From contig NZ_CP018099.1 of NCBI RefSeq assembly GCF_001886815.1, positions 4,090,501 to 4,154,500 on the forward strand: a stretch of 64,000 nt of DNA, read 5' to 3'. The position numbers and the translations under genes are program-made. This stretch comes from Caldithrix abyssi DSM 13497 (GTDB lineage: Bacteria; Calditrichota; Calditrichia; Calditrichales; Calditrichaceae). The notes under the pieces were generated by a model. The model saw only the letters and a program-made list of their open reading frames with translations, had not been told where the DNA came from and made no database searches. Below, piece by piece: positions 46,225 to 56,284 of the stretch. Within the stretch, counting starts at the first letter, position 1. The number at the start of each line of letters is the position of its first letter.

Positions 46225-47808
46225 TTAATTCCCTGAATACAAGTTTTTTCGAATTAAGTAAACAAATTCGTCTGGTGTAACCACCTTTACATTTTTATTG
46301 AGCAGGCTAATGCATTGGAGTACATCATCAACTCCATTTGACCACACATGAACAGGTATAAGGCTATAACCTTTTTCAGAATGAATATCCGCAGAAAAAT
46401 AGTTCAACTTTTCCGCCAGGGACTCCGGCGTCTCGAACCCTTCCCACAAATTAAAGCGCCCGGTGATAACCGGCTTCCCGTTCAGCCAGTCGATTTTTCC
46501 CATTCCGCCTGAATAATTGGAAAAATAGTAGAAAAATATAGCATCGATGTTTTGCTGATCTAAAAAGGGTTTTAAATATTCAGCCGACCGAGTATTGCCA
46601 ATAATATTAACGATACGCAAATCTGCTTTTTCCATAAATTGACTGGTTAACGAAGCGTATGTTACCAAATTTTTATATCGATCGGGAAATATATAGCCCA
46701 GCCCGGAAGGGCCGGCGATGAAATAGTCCCTTCCGGCATTCGTGGCGTCTGCACGGTCGTAAATGTATTTCATAACGGTCGGAGCCAGCTCGCTTAACGC
46801 AGGCGAAATGGTCCAGCCCAACTTTGCTTTTGAACGATTCGGGCTTCCGTACCAGCGTGAATTTGTGGTAAAATCATTCAAAAGCCATTGAATGTTATCT
46901 CCGTCGGTCATAACAAAACAAACCGTATGTACATTTTCAGTTATTTGCGTGTCCGGAGTTGCGGTTTGTTGTTTAAGGCTTACGCTAAAATTGGTTAAAG
47001 TAGAAAGATTCTTTGCCCAGTCGGCCGGATGAACCGGAATGGAATTCGCAGAGCTATGATAAATCAATTGAAATTCATCGCTGCCCCATCCTAATAAAGG
47101 AGTATTAGGTTGCATAAAAGCGAATATCTTCTGCGTTAATTCTGAAGTCAGCGGGCTATAAAACGTGATCATTTTTCCGAATACGGCATAATCGGCTAAA
47201 AAGGCAAAACGATCTTCTTTCTGGTAACACAGTATTCTATTATTGATGCTATCCGCATAATGGGTAAAAAACCAGGCGTCATCCGTATTTCTCACATCTT
47301 TTAGCAAGGGAATTCCCATAGCTTCAAGAATCGGTATGTTCTCGGCGGTAACAGCCACTGCCTTTGTTATGCCACATAATGAAATAGCCGTATTCACCGT
47401 TTGATCGTTAACATTACAAACAATATATCCTGCAATATCATTTTTAAAATGAGACAGCAATGCCTCAAAATTCGCTTGCAACGAGTAGTCCACTTCTACT
47501 CCGTAATTGTTTTTCAGGTCTTCAAGCCACTGCGCATCACCATCGTTAGCCAGGCGATAGATTTGCGGCTTTCTTTGGGCCAACACTCCCTGCAAAGTTT
47601 CTATGGTTAACAATTGAGCAGGCGAAAAATTATGATCATTAATAATAAATAGCTTATCTGGCCTGCTTGAAGCCGGATACGGGCTTAGCGCCAGACGCTC
47701 CGGCTGAGCAGAAGTCGTATCGCCGGCTGACACCGAACTGTTTTTTTCCTGACAGCTATATCCCAATAATGTCAAAAGGCTAAAAATAATCGATACTAAA
47801 CGAATCAT
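46225..47808 (-). CDS. GxGYxYP family putative glycosidase, probable lipoprotein (paralog 1)
   Basis: 527 residues. A signal sequence with a relaxed lipobox (LLGYSC, C19) suggests outer-envelope anchoring. The N-terminal region matches the GxGYxYP-family N-terminal domain (LFIINDHNFSPAQLLTIETLQGVLAQ). Family hallmarks are FVMTDGDNIQW (D302-G-D304-N305), LGWTISPALSELAP, and GPSGLGYIFP (G369-L-G371-Y372, P375). Reaction and substrate are not established for the family; the location beside GH38, GH92, a sugar kinase and carriers argues for a carbohydrate role. There is no T9SS tail. It lies 13 bp after paralog 2. Confidence 0.82.
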   Translation of the reverse strand: MIRLVSIIFSLLTLLGYSCQEKNSSVSAGDTTSAQPERLALSPYPASSRPDKLFIINDHNFSPAQLLTIETLQGVLAQRKPQIYRLANDGDAQWLEDLKNNYGVEVDYSLQANFEALLSHFKNDIAGYIVCNVNDQTVNTAISLCGITKAVAVTAENIPILEAMGIPLLKDVRNTDDAWFFTHYADSINNRILCYQKEDRFAFLADYAVFGKMITFYSPLTSELTQKIFAFMQPNTPLLGWGSDEFQLIYHSSANSIPVHPADWAKNLSTLTNFSVSLKQQTATPDTQITENVHTVCFVMTDGDNIQWLLNDFTTNSRWYGSPNRSKAKLGWTISPALSELAPTVMKYIYDRADATNAGRDYFIAGPSGLGYIFPDRYKNLVTYASLTSQFMEKADLRIVNIIGNTRSAEYLKPFLDQQNIDAIFFYYFSNYSGGMGKIDWLNGKPVITGRFNLWEGFETPESLAEKLNYFSADIHSEKGYSLIPVHVWSNGVDDVLQCISLLNKNVKVVTPDEFVYLIRKNLYSGN

Positions 47809-47821
47809 TTTGGCTATTTTC

Positions 47822-49480
47822 CTATTGTTTCTTGTATTGGATCAGGCAATCCATGAACTGATACGGCCCGACGACTTCAAACTCGCCACTACTTTGAAGG
47901 TTTTTTATGGTTTCAAAAACCGCATCAAAATTGTTATCCCAGGCATGGACGTAAACCATGACAAAAGGATATTTTTGGGCGGCAATTTTTATTTCATTCG
48001 TTAAATCATTCGCCGTTTGTTTACTGGCCCGCACCGCTTCTACAATGTACCCCATGTCATGTGTATCGGTTGAAAAAACATGACTACGTCCGGGTGGATA
48101 ATACGCATGGTCCGGTTCGACCATGAACACACCTTTGATATCCGAATTTTCCGCAAATTTTTGATAGGTGGTTGACTCCTTTCCGCGACTATCAATGGTA
48201 ACCATACAACTCATGTCCATATTTTTCATCGCTTCAGCCGTCAAATCGATAAAAGCCAATAGATTTGCTTCATCCAGCGAAGACGGATGTACATAGGCGT
48301 AACCGCTGGGGCCGGTTATAAAGGTGTCGTTAAAACCGGATTCTGCCGCGCTGTTATAATAATACCAGGCAATAAAAGGCGCGTAATGCACCAACGTAGG
48401 CGCCAGTGTCCATCCCAGAGGATACTTTCCGCGTTTGCTGTGTTCCCATAAAACGGTGCGCATGTGGTTGAAATCGTATTGTAAATTATCTCCGTCCGAA
48501 ACAATAAAGCAGGCGTATTTTTTGCCTTTTTCATAGATTCCGCTTTGCTCTTCCTGCTCTAATTTGGTAGGCGGCTGAAACAGACCGTGAAATGAAAGAT
48601 TGTTGGCAAAATCTGCCGGCAGCAGAAAGTCGTTGTTTTCACTCAACAAGGTTACCAGAGCTTTTTCCACGGTCACATTGTCCTGACCGGGCTGGGTAGC
48701 ATAGCTGGCGTCTGCCCATCCCAGCACCTGAATTTCTGGAGGATATTTTAATAATATCTGTTTTAGCAAATTGATTTCGTCCGTATTATTCAACGGATCC
48801 AGATTGATGGCAAAAAGCTTTTTAAAAATGATAAAATCTTTTAAATCCGGAATGTCATCGCGCAAATAGACCAAGCGGGTCATATCGCAACCCGCTAGCA
48901 GGCGTTCTAAAGCCCAGGCATATCCTTCCGCCTTTCCTGAAATATTTTGTACCTGACCGGAGTCAATAGTAGGGTAATACCATTTGTCCTGAGTAAAATC
49001 CATTAATAGCTTTTTATTAATATGTAATTGATCTGCCAATTGAGGCGTAAGGATAAGCGCATTGAATTGTGCGGCATAAGTAAAAGCTATGGTTAATGTC
49101 CAGGGCCTTGCGGTATCCCACAATACATAACCATCAGCATACGCATCTGCATCATAAATTAACGACACTATGGTTTTTAATTCCGAGCTGAGGGGATAAT
49201 TATCTTTATAATCCTCATACCATTTATAATCGCTTGTGCGGATAAATGTGTAAATCATAGGCAATTCCTTATTGCCTTCTTCTATTTTCCGGTTAAATAA
49301 GCCCTGAAGACTTTTAACCAACATCTGCTCGCCAATATCCAGATCTTTAAGAGATATATGATAAACCTTCATGGACGAACCAGATTGATTCATGTCTTTT
49401 TCGCATCCCCACATTCCGAGCAATAGTAAATTGATAAAAATCAAACTTAACCAGACAAATTTTAACTTTACTTTCATCAT
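47822..49480 (-). CDS. GxGYxYP family putative glycosidase, probable lipoprotein (paralog 2)
   Basis: 552 residues. A hydrophobic signal ends in LGMWGC (C26), a relaxed lipobox. Motifs are FIVSDGDNLQYDFN (D329-G-D331-N332), LGWTLAPTLVHYAP (355-368), and GPSGYAYVHP (390-399), where Ala and His replace the third G and the YP tyrosine of the family motif. VLGWADASYATQPGQDNVTVEKA is shared almost word for word with paralog 3 (54234-56189), so these two are the closest pair. The C-terminus is short (CLIQYKKQ) and lacks a sorting domain. Likely periplasmic or surface lipoprotein. Confidence 0.82.
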   Translation of the reverse strand: MMKVKLKFVWLSLIFINLLLLGMWGCEKDMNQSGSSMKVYHISLKDLDIGEQMLVKSLQGLFNRKIEEGNKELPMIYTFIRTSDYKWYEDYKDNYPLSSELKTIVSLIYDADAYADGYVLWDTARPWTLTIAFTYAAQFNALILTPQLADQLHINKKLLMDFTQDKWYYPTIDSGQVQNISGKAEGYAWALERLLAGCDMTRLVYLRDDIPDLKDFIIFKKLFAINLDPLNNTDEINLLKQILLKYPPEIQVLGWADASYATQPGQDNVTVEKALVTLLSENNDFLLPADFANNLSFHGLFQPPTKLEQEEQSGIYEKGKKYACFIVSDGDNLQYDFNHMRTVLWEHSKRGKYPLGWTLAPTLVHYAPFIAWYYYNSAAESGFNDTFITGPSGYAYVHPSSLDEANLLAFIDLTAEAMKNMDMSCMVTIDSRGKESTTYQKFAENSDIKGVFMVEPDHAYYPPGRSHVFSTDTHDMGYIVEAVRASKQTANDLTNEIKIAAQKYPFVMVYVHAWDNNFDAVFETIKNLQSSGEFEVVGPYQFMDCLIQYKKQ

Positions 49481-49560
49481 AGTCCACCTTTTATTTATGT
49501 TTTAACTTATTATTTCATCCATTTCTTTGATTATCCATTAATTTTACACATGAATTCTTT

Positions 49561-50703
49561 TTAATTCCGTTTGCTCTTAGAATCAAGTTCGTTTAAAGCA
49601 TAGGCATAAGCTCCTAAAGCTATTGCTCTGCTCGTACCTATTTTTGAAATTCCAACACCTAATCTTGGAAGGGCATCATAAATAATTTTTTTATTTGTTT
49701 TAGGAATTGTTATTTCCTTTTTCTCACCCTGTAAAAATTTATCTAAGTCTTTATTGTTTTCTAAATTAAACACAATGGGAACTAACCGCCGGTATTCGTT
49801 TCCCTGAAAATTTCGATACTTTCCGTTCATCTCATCGATCATTTTTTGCAAGAACAATGGATGCGCGCCGGATAACCCGCCGCCAATAACAGCCAGGCCA
49901 TCAATAAGCGTTAATACATTGGCAATAGCATCTCCAAGCGCCTCGGCCATGGTCTGAAAAGCTTCGATGGCTGCTTCCTTGTTGCCAGGTCGTTTTCCCA
50001 TTCCAATTTCAAATATTTCTTTTGGCGAGGGAGATTCTTCGAATAGAATGTTTGTCAACTGAGCGTAAACTCCGCGTATGGCGCGGATACTTACGCTTTC
50101 TTCCACATTCATAGTAGGATGCAGTTTGTTTCGCAAAAGCCATACTTCTCCCGCGCCGGAATTGTCGCCAATAAATAATTCTCCTTTACGCACAATGCCC
50201 GCGCCAAATCCTGTTCCTAAGGTAAAACCAACTAAATTCTGAAAACGCTTTGGGCTGCCAGCTATTTTTAGAAGATTATTAATGTATGGTAAATATCCGG
50301 CCAGAGCTTCGCCAAAGGCATACAAATCTCCGTCATTGTTAATAAAAACAGGTAATTGAAAAATTTCTTCCAGCATTGGCCCCAGCGCCACTCCGCCCCG
50401 AAAAGCCGGTAAATTAACCAGATCGCCAATAATTCCGTCCGGATAATCCGCCGGCCCAGGGAAAGCGAAAGAAATGGCTACTGCAGGTTCGGGCAGTTGC
50501 TTTTTAACCCTGGTAAATCCATCTATAATAGTTTGCAAACACAACTCTAAATCGTGCGCATTCGAAGGGAGCCGGATAGGATCAATTATTTCCTGGTTTT
50601 TTTGAATGGCAGAAAACACGAAATTTGTTCCGCCGGCATCCAGGGTCATTACAATACGTTCATCCTGTTCATAGCCCATTTTTACCAGTCTCCTTAATTT
50701 CAT
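49561..50703 (-). CDS. ROK family sugar kinase
   Basis: 380 residues, cytoplasmic. It has TLDAGGTNFVFSAI (phosphate motif), FINNDGDLYAFGEALAG with the catalytic aspartate, and GFTLGTGFGAGIVRKGEL. The zinc-binding CXCGXXGC signature of typical ROK glucokinases and repressors is absent; the region reads GAGEVWLLRNKLHPTMNVEESVS. No N-terminal HTH is present, so it is an enzyme rather than a repressor. It would phosphorylate the monosaccharide released by the locus, plausibly mannose. It is 4 bp downstream of the MFS gene. Confidence 0.85.
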   Translation of the reverse strand: MKLRRLVKMGYEQDERIVMTLDAGGTNFVFSAIQKNQEIIDPIRLPSNAHDLELCLQTIIDGFTRVKKQLPEPAVAISFAFPGPADYPDGIIGDLVNLPAFRGGVALGPMLEEIFQLPVFINNDGDLYAFGEALAGYLPYINNLLKIAGSPKRFQNLVGFTLGTGFGAGIVRKGELFIGDNSGAGEVWLLRNKLHPTMNVEESVSIRAIRGVYAQLTNILFEESPSPKEIFEIGMGKRPGNKEAAIEAFQTMAEALGDAIANVLTLIDGLAVIGGGLSGAHPLFLQKMIDEMNGKYRNFQGNEYRRLVPIVFNLENNKDLDKFLQGEKKEITIPKTNKKIIYDALPRLGVGISKIGTSRAIALGAYAYALNELDSKSKRN

Positions 50704-50707
50704 ACAA

Positions 50708-51853
50708 TCAGGCGTTTTTCAAGTTAATCAAAGCCGTCCAGGCAACATAAACAATAGCGGCCATGGGAACCAAAAAACCCATCAAAGTGGAAGATGTTAA
50801 ATCGGAAATCATCCCCATTATTGGTGGAATAATCGCTCCGCCTACAATGGCTGTAATCATTAAACCCGAAAGTTCGTTTGTTTTTTCGGGCATATGCTCA
50901 ATGGTAATGGAAAAGACCAACGGGAAGATATTAGCAAAAGTTAATCCTATAAAAATCACGGCAATAATGGCTATGGTTGCGCTACCCAAATAAAGCCCTA
51001 AAATTGATACTATAGAAAGAATTGAGGTAACAACAAAAAACGTTTTAGCTTTTACCCAGGTCAAGATCACACCGCCCAAAAATCGCCCAACCATTAATGC
51101 CGTAAAAAACAACCCCGTTCCCAGCAGGCCCAATTTTTGAATATTAATACCAAATTGTTCTTTTAAATAAAGAGGTATTCCAGAGCTCATGCACACTTCC
51201 GCTCCTACGTAAACAAAAATAGCCATGACCATCATTAGGACATATTTGTTCTTAAGAAGAGCCAGGCAAGAACGAAAAGACGCCGGTTCCGATTTTTCGT
51301 ATTTTTTTTCCTCTACCTTTAATGTACTCACAGAAATAATGGTCAATAAAACAATTACCCCGTAAATAGGAAAAACAATTTTCCAATCGGCATGCCAGTA
51401 CCTTACCGCCAAAACAGGCAAAACAGGTCCGCTTAATGAACCAATGGCCTTAACAAACTGACCAAGACTGAGATTACGGGCGTATTTCCCTTCGGCGGAA
51501 ACATCGCGCATGATGGGGTTGCCGGCAACTTGCATAATCGTAGCCCCGGCGCCTAAGAATAAAACGGACAACAGTAATATTACAAACGAACTTAAAGTAA
51601 ATGTTGGTAAAATCATTCCCAGAAAAGCGATAGAAAGTCCAAGCAAAAGAATAAACTTTTTACCTTTTTTATCCTGATAAATGCCAATGGGAAGCGAAAG
51701 GATTCCAAACATGATGAATCCCATAAAAGTCAACGTAAAGGCCACCGTGTTACTTAAGGCAAATGATTCTTTAGCAAGCCCTACCAAAGGCCCTACCACG
51801 TCTCCGAATCCCATGACTAAAAAAGCCAAAAAAATTGGAAGCGTCCGGCGCAT
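50708..51853 (-). CDS. MFS sugar transporter (FucP/NagP-like)
   Basis: 381 residues with about 12 membrane helices. The sequence FLVMGFGDVVGPLVGLAKESF and LPIGIYQDKKGKK at the helix 2-3 loop fits the FucP-type sugar:H+ symporter branch. It is a second carrier in the locus next to the ROK kinase gene, which together suggest import then phosphorylation of a free hexose. It follows the GH92 gene by 31 bp. Confidence 0.88.
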   Translation of the reverse strand: MRRTLPIFLAFLVMGFGDVVGPLVGLAKESFALSNTVAFTLTFMGFIMFGILSLPIGIYQDKKGKKFILLLGLSIAFLGMILPTFTLSSFVILLLSVLFLGAGATIMQVAGNPIMRDVSAEGKYARNLSLGQFVKAIGSLSGPVLPVLAVRYWHADWKIVFPIYGVIVLLTIISVSTLKVEEKKYEKSEPASFRSCLALLKNKYVLMMVMAIFVYVGAEVCMSSGIPLYLKEQFGINIQKLGLLGTGLFFTALMVGRFLGGVILTWVKAKTFFVVTSILSIVSILGLYLGSATIAIIAVIFIGLTFANIFPLVFSITIEHMPEKTNELSGLMITAIVGGAIIPPIMGMISDLTSSTLMGFLVPMAAIVYVAWTALINLKNA

Positions 51854-51884
51854 TATTTATCTCCTTTTCTCATTTTATTTCCAT

Positions 51885-54188
51885 CTATTGCTTTTGCAAA
51901 AACGCTTTTAATTCATCTACAGAAAGCTTAATATCCACTGACGAATGAGGTAAATCGTCTTTATGAACGCCCCAATATTTGTTGGGCTTATCGCCCATTT
52001 TAAAGGTTAACGTACCCCCGTTTAAGATATCGTCATGCGTTATATATGTTTTGGAATAGGATAAATCATCTTTTTTAACGGATTGTATGTAAAGGTTATC
52101 TTTGCCGTTGTTTTCGGTTTTTATGGTAAATTGCCGTCCGTTTTCAAGATAAATCGTTACTTTATCAAAAATAGGACTGCCGAAAACATATTCTTTTAGC
52201 CCGGGGCAAACCGGGTAAAAGCCCATTGCGCTAAAGATATACCAGGCCGACATCTGTCCGCAATCTTCGTTACCGCACAGGCCGTCCGGGTTTGCCGTGT
52301 AAAGACTATCCACAATGGTCCTGACAATGCGCTGTGTTTTCCAGGGCTTTCCGGCATAATTGTATAGATAGGCGATATGATGGCTTGGCTCATTGCCCTG
52401 AGCATATTGACCCAACAATCCTGTAATATCCGGAAGACTCGGGTTTTCAGGCGGTTCCTGATAGAAAAGAGAATCTAACTTTTTAACAAATGGCTCTGCT
52501 CCGCCAAAGAGTTCGATAAAATTTTCCAGATCCTGTGGGGCAAAAAAGGTATATTGCCAGGAATTTCCTTCGGTAAAATCTTCACCGCCCTTAGTATGAA
52601 TTGCAGCCGGATCAAAAGGGATACGCCATTGTCCGTTCGAATCTTTTCCTCGCATAAAACCGATTTCAGCATCAAACACATTTTTATAGAACTGAGCGCG
52701 AGCATTAAAAAGTTTAAAATCTTTGTCTTTACCCAGCGCTTTAGCCATTTGAGCAATACACCAGTCGTCGTAAGCATATTCCACAGTTCTGGAAACGGAT
52801 TGATGCGCTTCTTTGTCAAAAGGAATATAACCCAGCGTTTTGTAGTACTTTAACCCCCGATGGTCTTGCATGGCGCTGTGTTTCATGGCCTGGTAAGCGA
52901 GCTCCGCATCAAAATCGCGTATTCCTTTAATGTAGGCATCAACAATAACCGGTATGGCATGGTAACCGATCATGGTTCCGGTGTAATTGCCGGCTAATTC
53001 CCAGATCGGTAAAATGCCCCCTTCCTGATATTTGGCCAGCAGGGTTCTGATAAAATCGATCGTCCGTTTTTGATCGATAATGGTGAACAAAGGATGCGCC
53101 GCTCGAAACGTATCCCAGAGTGAGAAAATGGTGTAGTTTACAAAATCTTTTGCCTGATGAATTTTGCCATCCATCCCCCGATATTTTCCATCCACATCCA
53201 TAAAAAGATTCGGGGCTATCATGGCGTGATACAAAGCCGTATAAAAAGTAATGCGTTGTTCTCTTGTACCGCCCTGCACTTCAATTTTATTGAAATGACG
53301 GTTCCAGGCTTCTTTGGCCCGAGTTCTGATTCGCTCAAAATCCCAATCCGGCGCTTCCTTTTTTAGATTTTTCAGAGCGCCTTCTTCGCTTACCGCAGAA
53401 ATCCCCACTTTAACCAGAATAGCCTCACTTTGCCCGGTTTTGTACTTTACATAGGCCTTTATATTTTTGCCAGTAGCCGTTCTGCGAGATTTTTCTAGCT
53501 TGTTGTCAACGGCAATGCCATATTCTTCAAAGGGTCTGGAAAAAAGGGCGGCAAAATAAACTTTTTGATCTCTTGCCCATCCTTCTGAACGACGTAAGCC
53601 GGTAATTAAACTATCATTGACAAAGTTCAGTTTAGCTTCTATTACATTATCCGGCCCCAAACCGTGTAATAGATCGATTATGATTTGTGCTTCGTCGCTT
53701 GCAGAAAAGGTGTACTTATGAAAACCGACGCGTTGCGTAGCGGTTAATTCCACCTGAATCTGATAATCATCTAAAAAAACGCGATAATAGCCGGCTTCGG
53801 CCATTTCTTTTTCATGACTAAAGCGCGAGCGATAGCCGGATTGGGGATTTTCTTCCGTTCCTGGCTGAAGATGCAGTTTACCGACCGTCGGCATAAACAG
53901 GATATCGCCGTAATCAATACAGCCCGTTCCTGAAAGATGTGTATGGCTGAAACCGATTATGGTACTATCGGAATAGTGATAACCTCCGCAGGCGTCCCAA
54001 CCACTTATTCTGGTATCCGGACTTAATTGCACCATACCAAAAGGGACCGTGGCGCCCGGGAAAGTATGCCCATGTCCTCCGGTTCCGATAAAAGGATTGA
54101 CATATTGAGTAAAATCTTTGTTCTGATTTTGACAACCGATCAATGTGACTGTAAAAATTAAAAACAATAAACTTTTACAAATATTCAT
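51885..54188 (-). CDS. GH92 alpha-mannosidase lipoprotein
   Basis: 767 residues. The signal peptide has a good lipobox (LIGC, C19). YVNPFIGTGGHGHTFPGATVPFGMVQLSPDT at the N-terminus is the GH92 hallmark. The late segment GLCGNEDCGQMSAWYIFSAMGFYPV (E641/D642) holds the catalytic acid region. GH92 enzymes are Ca2+-dependent, inverting exo-alpha-mannosidases, mainly alpha-1,2 but also 1,3/1,4/1,6, acting on N-glycans and yeast mannan. As a lipoprotein it would work outside the inner membrane, upstream of GH38. It is 45 bp after GxGYxYP paralog 3. Confidence 0.95.
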   Translation of the reverse strand: MNICKSLLFLIFTVTLIGCQNQNKDFTQYVNPFIGTGGHGHTFPGATVPFGMVQLSPDTRISGWDACGGYHYSDSTIIGFSHTHLSGTGCIDYGDILFMPTVGKLHLQPGTEENPQSGYRSRFSHEKEMAEAGYYRVFLDDYQIQVELTATQRVGFHKYTFSASDEAQIIIDLLHGLGPDNVIEAKLNFVNDSLITGLRRSEGWARDQKVYFAALFSRPFEEYGIAVDNKLEKSRRTATGKNIKAYVKYKTGQSEAILVKVGISAVSEEGALKNLKKEAPDWDFERIRTRAKEAWNRHFNKIEVQGGTREQRITFYTALYHAMIAPNLFMDVDGKYRGMDGKIHQAKDFVNYTIFSLWDTFRAAHPLFTIIDQKRTIDFIRTLLAKYQEGGILPIWELAGNYTGTMIGYHAIPVIVDAYIKGIRDFDAELAYQAMKHSAMQDHRGLKYYKTLGYIPFDKEAHQSVSRTVEYAYDDWCIAQMAKALGKDKDFKLFNARAQFYKNVFDAEIGFMRGKDSNGQWRIPFDPAAIHTKGGEDFTEGNSWQYTFFAPQDLENFIELFGGAEPFVKKLDSLFYQEPPENPSLPDITGLLGQYAQGNEPSHHIAYLYNYAGKPWKTQRIVRTIVDSLYTANPDGLCGNEDCGQMSAWYIFSAMGFYPVCPGLKEYVFGSPIFDKVTIYLENGRQFTIKTENNGKDNLYIQSVKKDDLSYSKTYITHDDILNGGTLTFKMGDKPNKYWGVHKDDLPHSSVDIKLSVDELKAFLQKQ

Positions 54189-54233
54189 TCTTTCTTCCCC
54201 TTTATCGTTTAACAGGGCTCCACCGTCGCTTTT

Positions 54234-56189
54234 TTATTGAAGCAAAATCATCTTCTTTGTTTTTATTTTATTGTCAAATTTTATCTGATAAAAATAGATA
54301 CCACTGCTAACTTTCCGTCCCTGATCATCCGTGCCATCCCACTTAACCTGATGTTTCCCTGTGGATTGAACATTATTAATCAATGTTTTGATTTTTTGCC
54401 CTCTGGTATTCAAAACATTCAATTCTACTTCACCCGCGGCGGGCAATGTGTAAGCAATAACCGTTTCCGGATTAAAGGGATTGGGGTAATTTTGATGTAG
54501 CGTTAAATCGGACGGCGTCAACTTGGATGAATTATCGGGTTCAATGGCTGTTCCCAGGTGATATTGCATCAGACAATCCATAAACTCAGCCGGGCCGACC
54601 ACTCTGTAACTTGTATCGGCCTTAAGATCCTGATAAATCCCGTAAACAATATCCAGATTATCGAACCATACATTGAAATAAACAAAAACAAATTTATTGA
54701 AAAAGGCATTGAGTCTTATTTGATTTACCAGGTCGCTTACGGGTTGATCATCTACCCGCACCATTTCCACAATAAGCCCAAGATCATGATTACCGGACTG
54801 AAAAACATAATCATATTCAGGCAAATAGGCGTTGTGTTCTTTTTCGGTTAAAAAAACCCCTTTAGCCGAAGTATGCTCAGCAAATTTCTGATAGGTTTCC
54901 TGTTCCTTACCGGTAATATCAATTGATACGATGCACGACATATCCATCTCTTTCATGGTCATGTCGGTTTTTTGCAGAAAATCGATCAAAGCGTTGTCAT
55001 CAAGAGATGACGGATACGCATAGGAAAAGCCGCTTGGCCCGGCCACAAAGGTATCGTTAAAATCATCCTGGGCTGCACTATTGTAGTAATACCAGGCAAT
55101 AAACGGCGCAAACTCGTACAATCTGGGCGAAATCGTCCAACCAACAGGTACTTTGCCGCGGTAGGAATTTTCCCACATTTTGGTGCGCATATAATTCATA
55201 TCATATTGCAGATTATCGCCGTCGGATGCGATAAAACAGACATACTTTTTACCTTGTTCATATTTGCCGGTTTTTTCCTGTTGCTCCAGTTTACTCGGGA
55301 AATCGAACAGGCCATGAAAAGACAAATTATTGGCATAATCCGATGGAACAAAATACATGTTATTTTCGCTCAAAATCTTAACGAACGCCCTTTCCACCGT
55401 CACCTCATCTTGTCCTGGTTCTGTAGCAAAGCTACCATCGGCCCAGCCCAGCATGGTTGCGCCCACTGGATATTGAGACAATATGGTATTTAACAGGGCG
55501 ATTTCGTCTTCATTGTTCAGGGGATCGAGATTTATCGTAAAAATATTGTCAAAGAAAATCATATCTCTTAAATCCGGGATATTGTCTTTGAGCGTGATTA
55601 TTTTGGTAGAGTCGCATTGCGGCAACAGATGATTCATGGCCCAGGTATATCCGTCCAGCTTTCCCGTAATAGTTTCTGCGGCACCGCTATTCATATCCGG
55701 ATAATACCATTGGTCCTGAGTAAAATCCATCAACAATGTTTTTTCGGCGGCAATATTTAAATCGCTTGCCAATTGCGGGGTTAAAACCATGGCCTGATGT
55801 AACGCGGCATAGGTACAGGCAATATTAAGCGTCCAGGTGTTGCCCGGACTCCACAACACATAATTATCGATATATTGTTTACCATAACTATACAAAGTGG
55901 AAAATTGTTTTAAATTGGTTGAAAAGCCGTATTGACTTCGATAATCGACCAACCAATCCAGGTCTACATCTCTGTTTATTGTATAGACGGAATGTAAAGA
56001 TTCATCGCCGTTTTTAACCTTCTGGTTTACGATGCCCTGAATACTTTTAATCAGCATTTGTTCAGGGACGCTTAAGTTGTCGATGAAAATATAGTAAACA
56101 TTGGCTTTCAGCTTTATCGGCATCGTAAAGACCATGAGTAAGAATATTCCGATCAAAAATCGCTTACTTTTTTCCTCACAGTTTTTCAT
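54234..56189 (-). CDS. GxGYxYP family putative glycosidase with T9SS tail (paralog 3)
   Basis: 651 residues. A signal peptide (about 10-30, ending LKAN) precedes the GxGYxYP N-terminal domain (YYIFIDNLSVPEQMLIKSIQGIVNQ). Motifs are FIASDGDNLQYDMN (D323-G-D-N326), VGWTISPRLYEFAP, and GPSGFSYAYP (384-393), the best match to YxYP in the window. The C-terminal domain (about 560-651) starts NYPNPFNPETVIAYTLP and ends KTKKMILLQ, a T9SS sorting signal absent from the otherwise similar paralog 2. It is thus predicted to be exported across the outer membrane. Confidence 0.85.
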   Translation of the reverse strand: MKNCEEKSKRFLIGIFLLMVFTMPIKLKANVYYIFIDNLSVPEQMLIKSIQGIVNQKVKNGDESLHSVYTINRDVDLDWLVDYRSQYGFSTNLKQFSTLYSYGKQYIDNYVLWSPGNTWTLNIACTYAALHQAMVLTPQLASDLNIAAEKTLLMDFTQDQWYYPDMNSGAAETITGKLDGYTWAMNHLLPQCDSTKIITLKDNIPDLRDMIFFDNIFTINLDPLNNEDEIALLNTILSQYPVGATMLGWADGSFATEPGQDEVTVERAFVKILSENNMYFVPSDYANNLSFHGLFDFPSKLEQQEKTGKYEQGKKYVCFIASDGDNLQYDMNYMRTKMWENSYRGKVPVGWTISPRLYEFAPFIAWYYYNSAAQDDFNDTFVAGPSGFSYAYPSSLDDNALIDFLQKTDMTMKEMDMSCIVSIDITGKEQETYQKFAEHTSAKGVFLTEKEHNAYLPEYDYVFQSGNHDLGLIVEMVRVDDQPVSDLVNQIRLNAFFNKFVFVYFNVWFDNLDIVYGIYQDLKADTSYRVVGPAEFMDCLMQYHLGTAIEPDNSSKLTPSDLTLHQNYPNPFNPETVIAYTLPAAGEVELNVLNTRGQKIKTLINNVQSTGKHQVKWDGTDDQGRKVSSGIYFYQIKFDNKIKTKKMILLQ

Positions 56190-56284
56190 AAAAATTTCTC
56201 CTTATTCGCAGCTTATTTTTGTCTAAAGTCTGATTTTTATCCAACCTACGTTTACTTTTAATCCCGTCGGTTTTTCGCGTCCAC

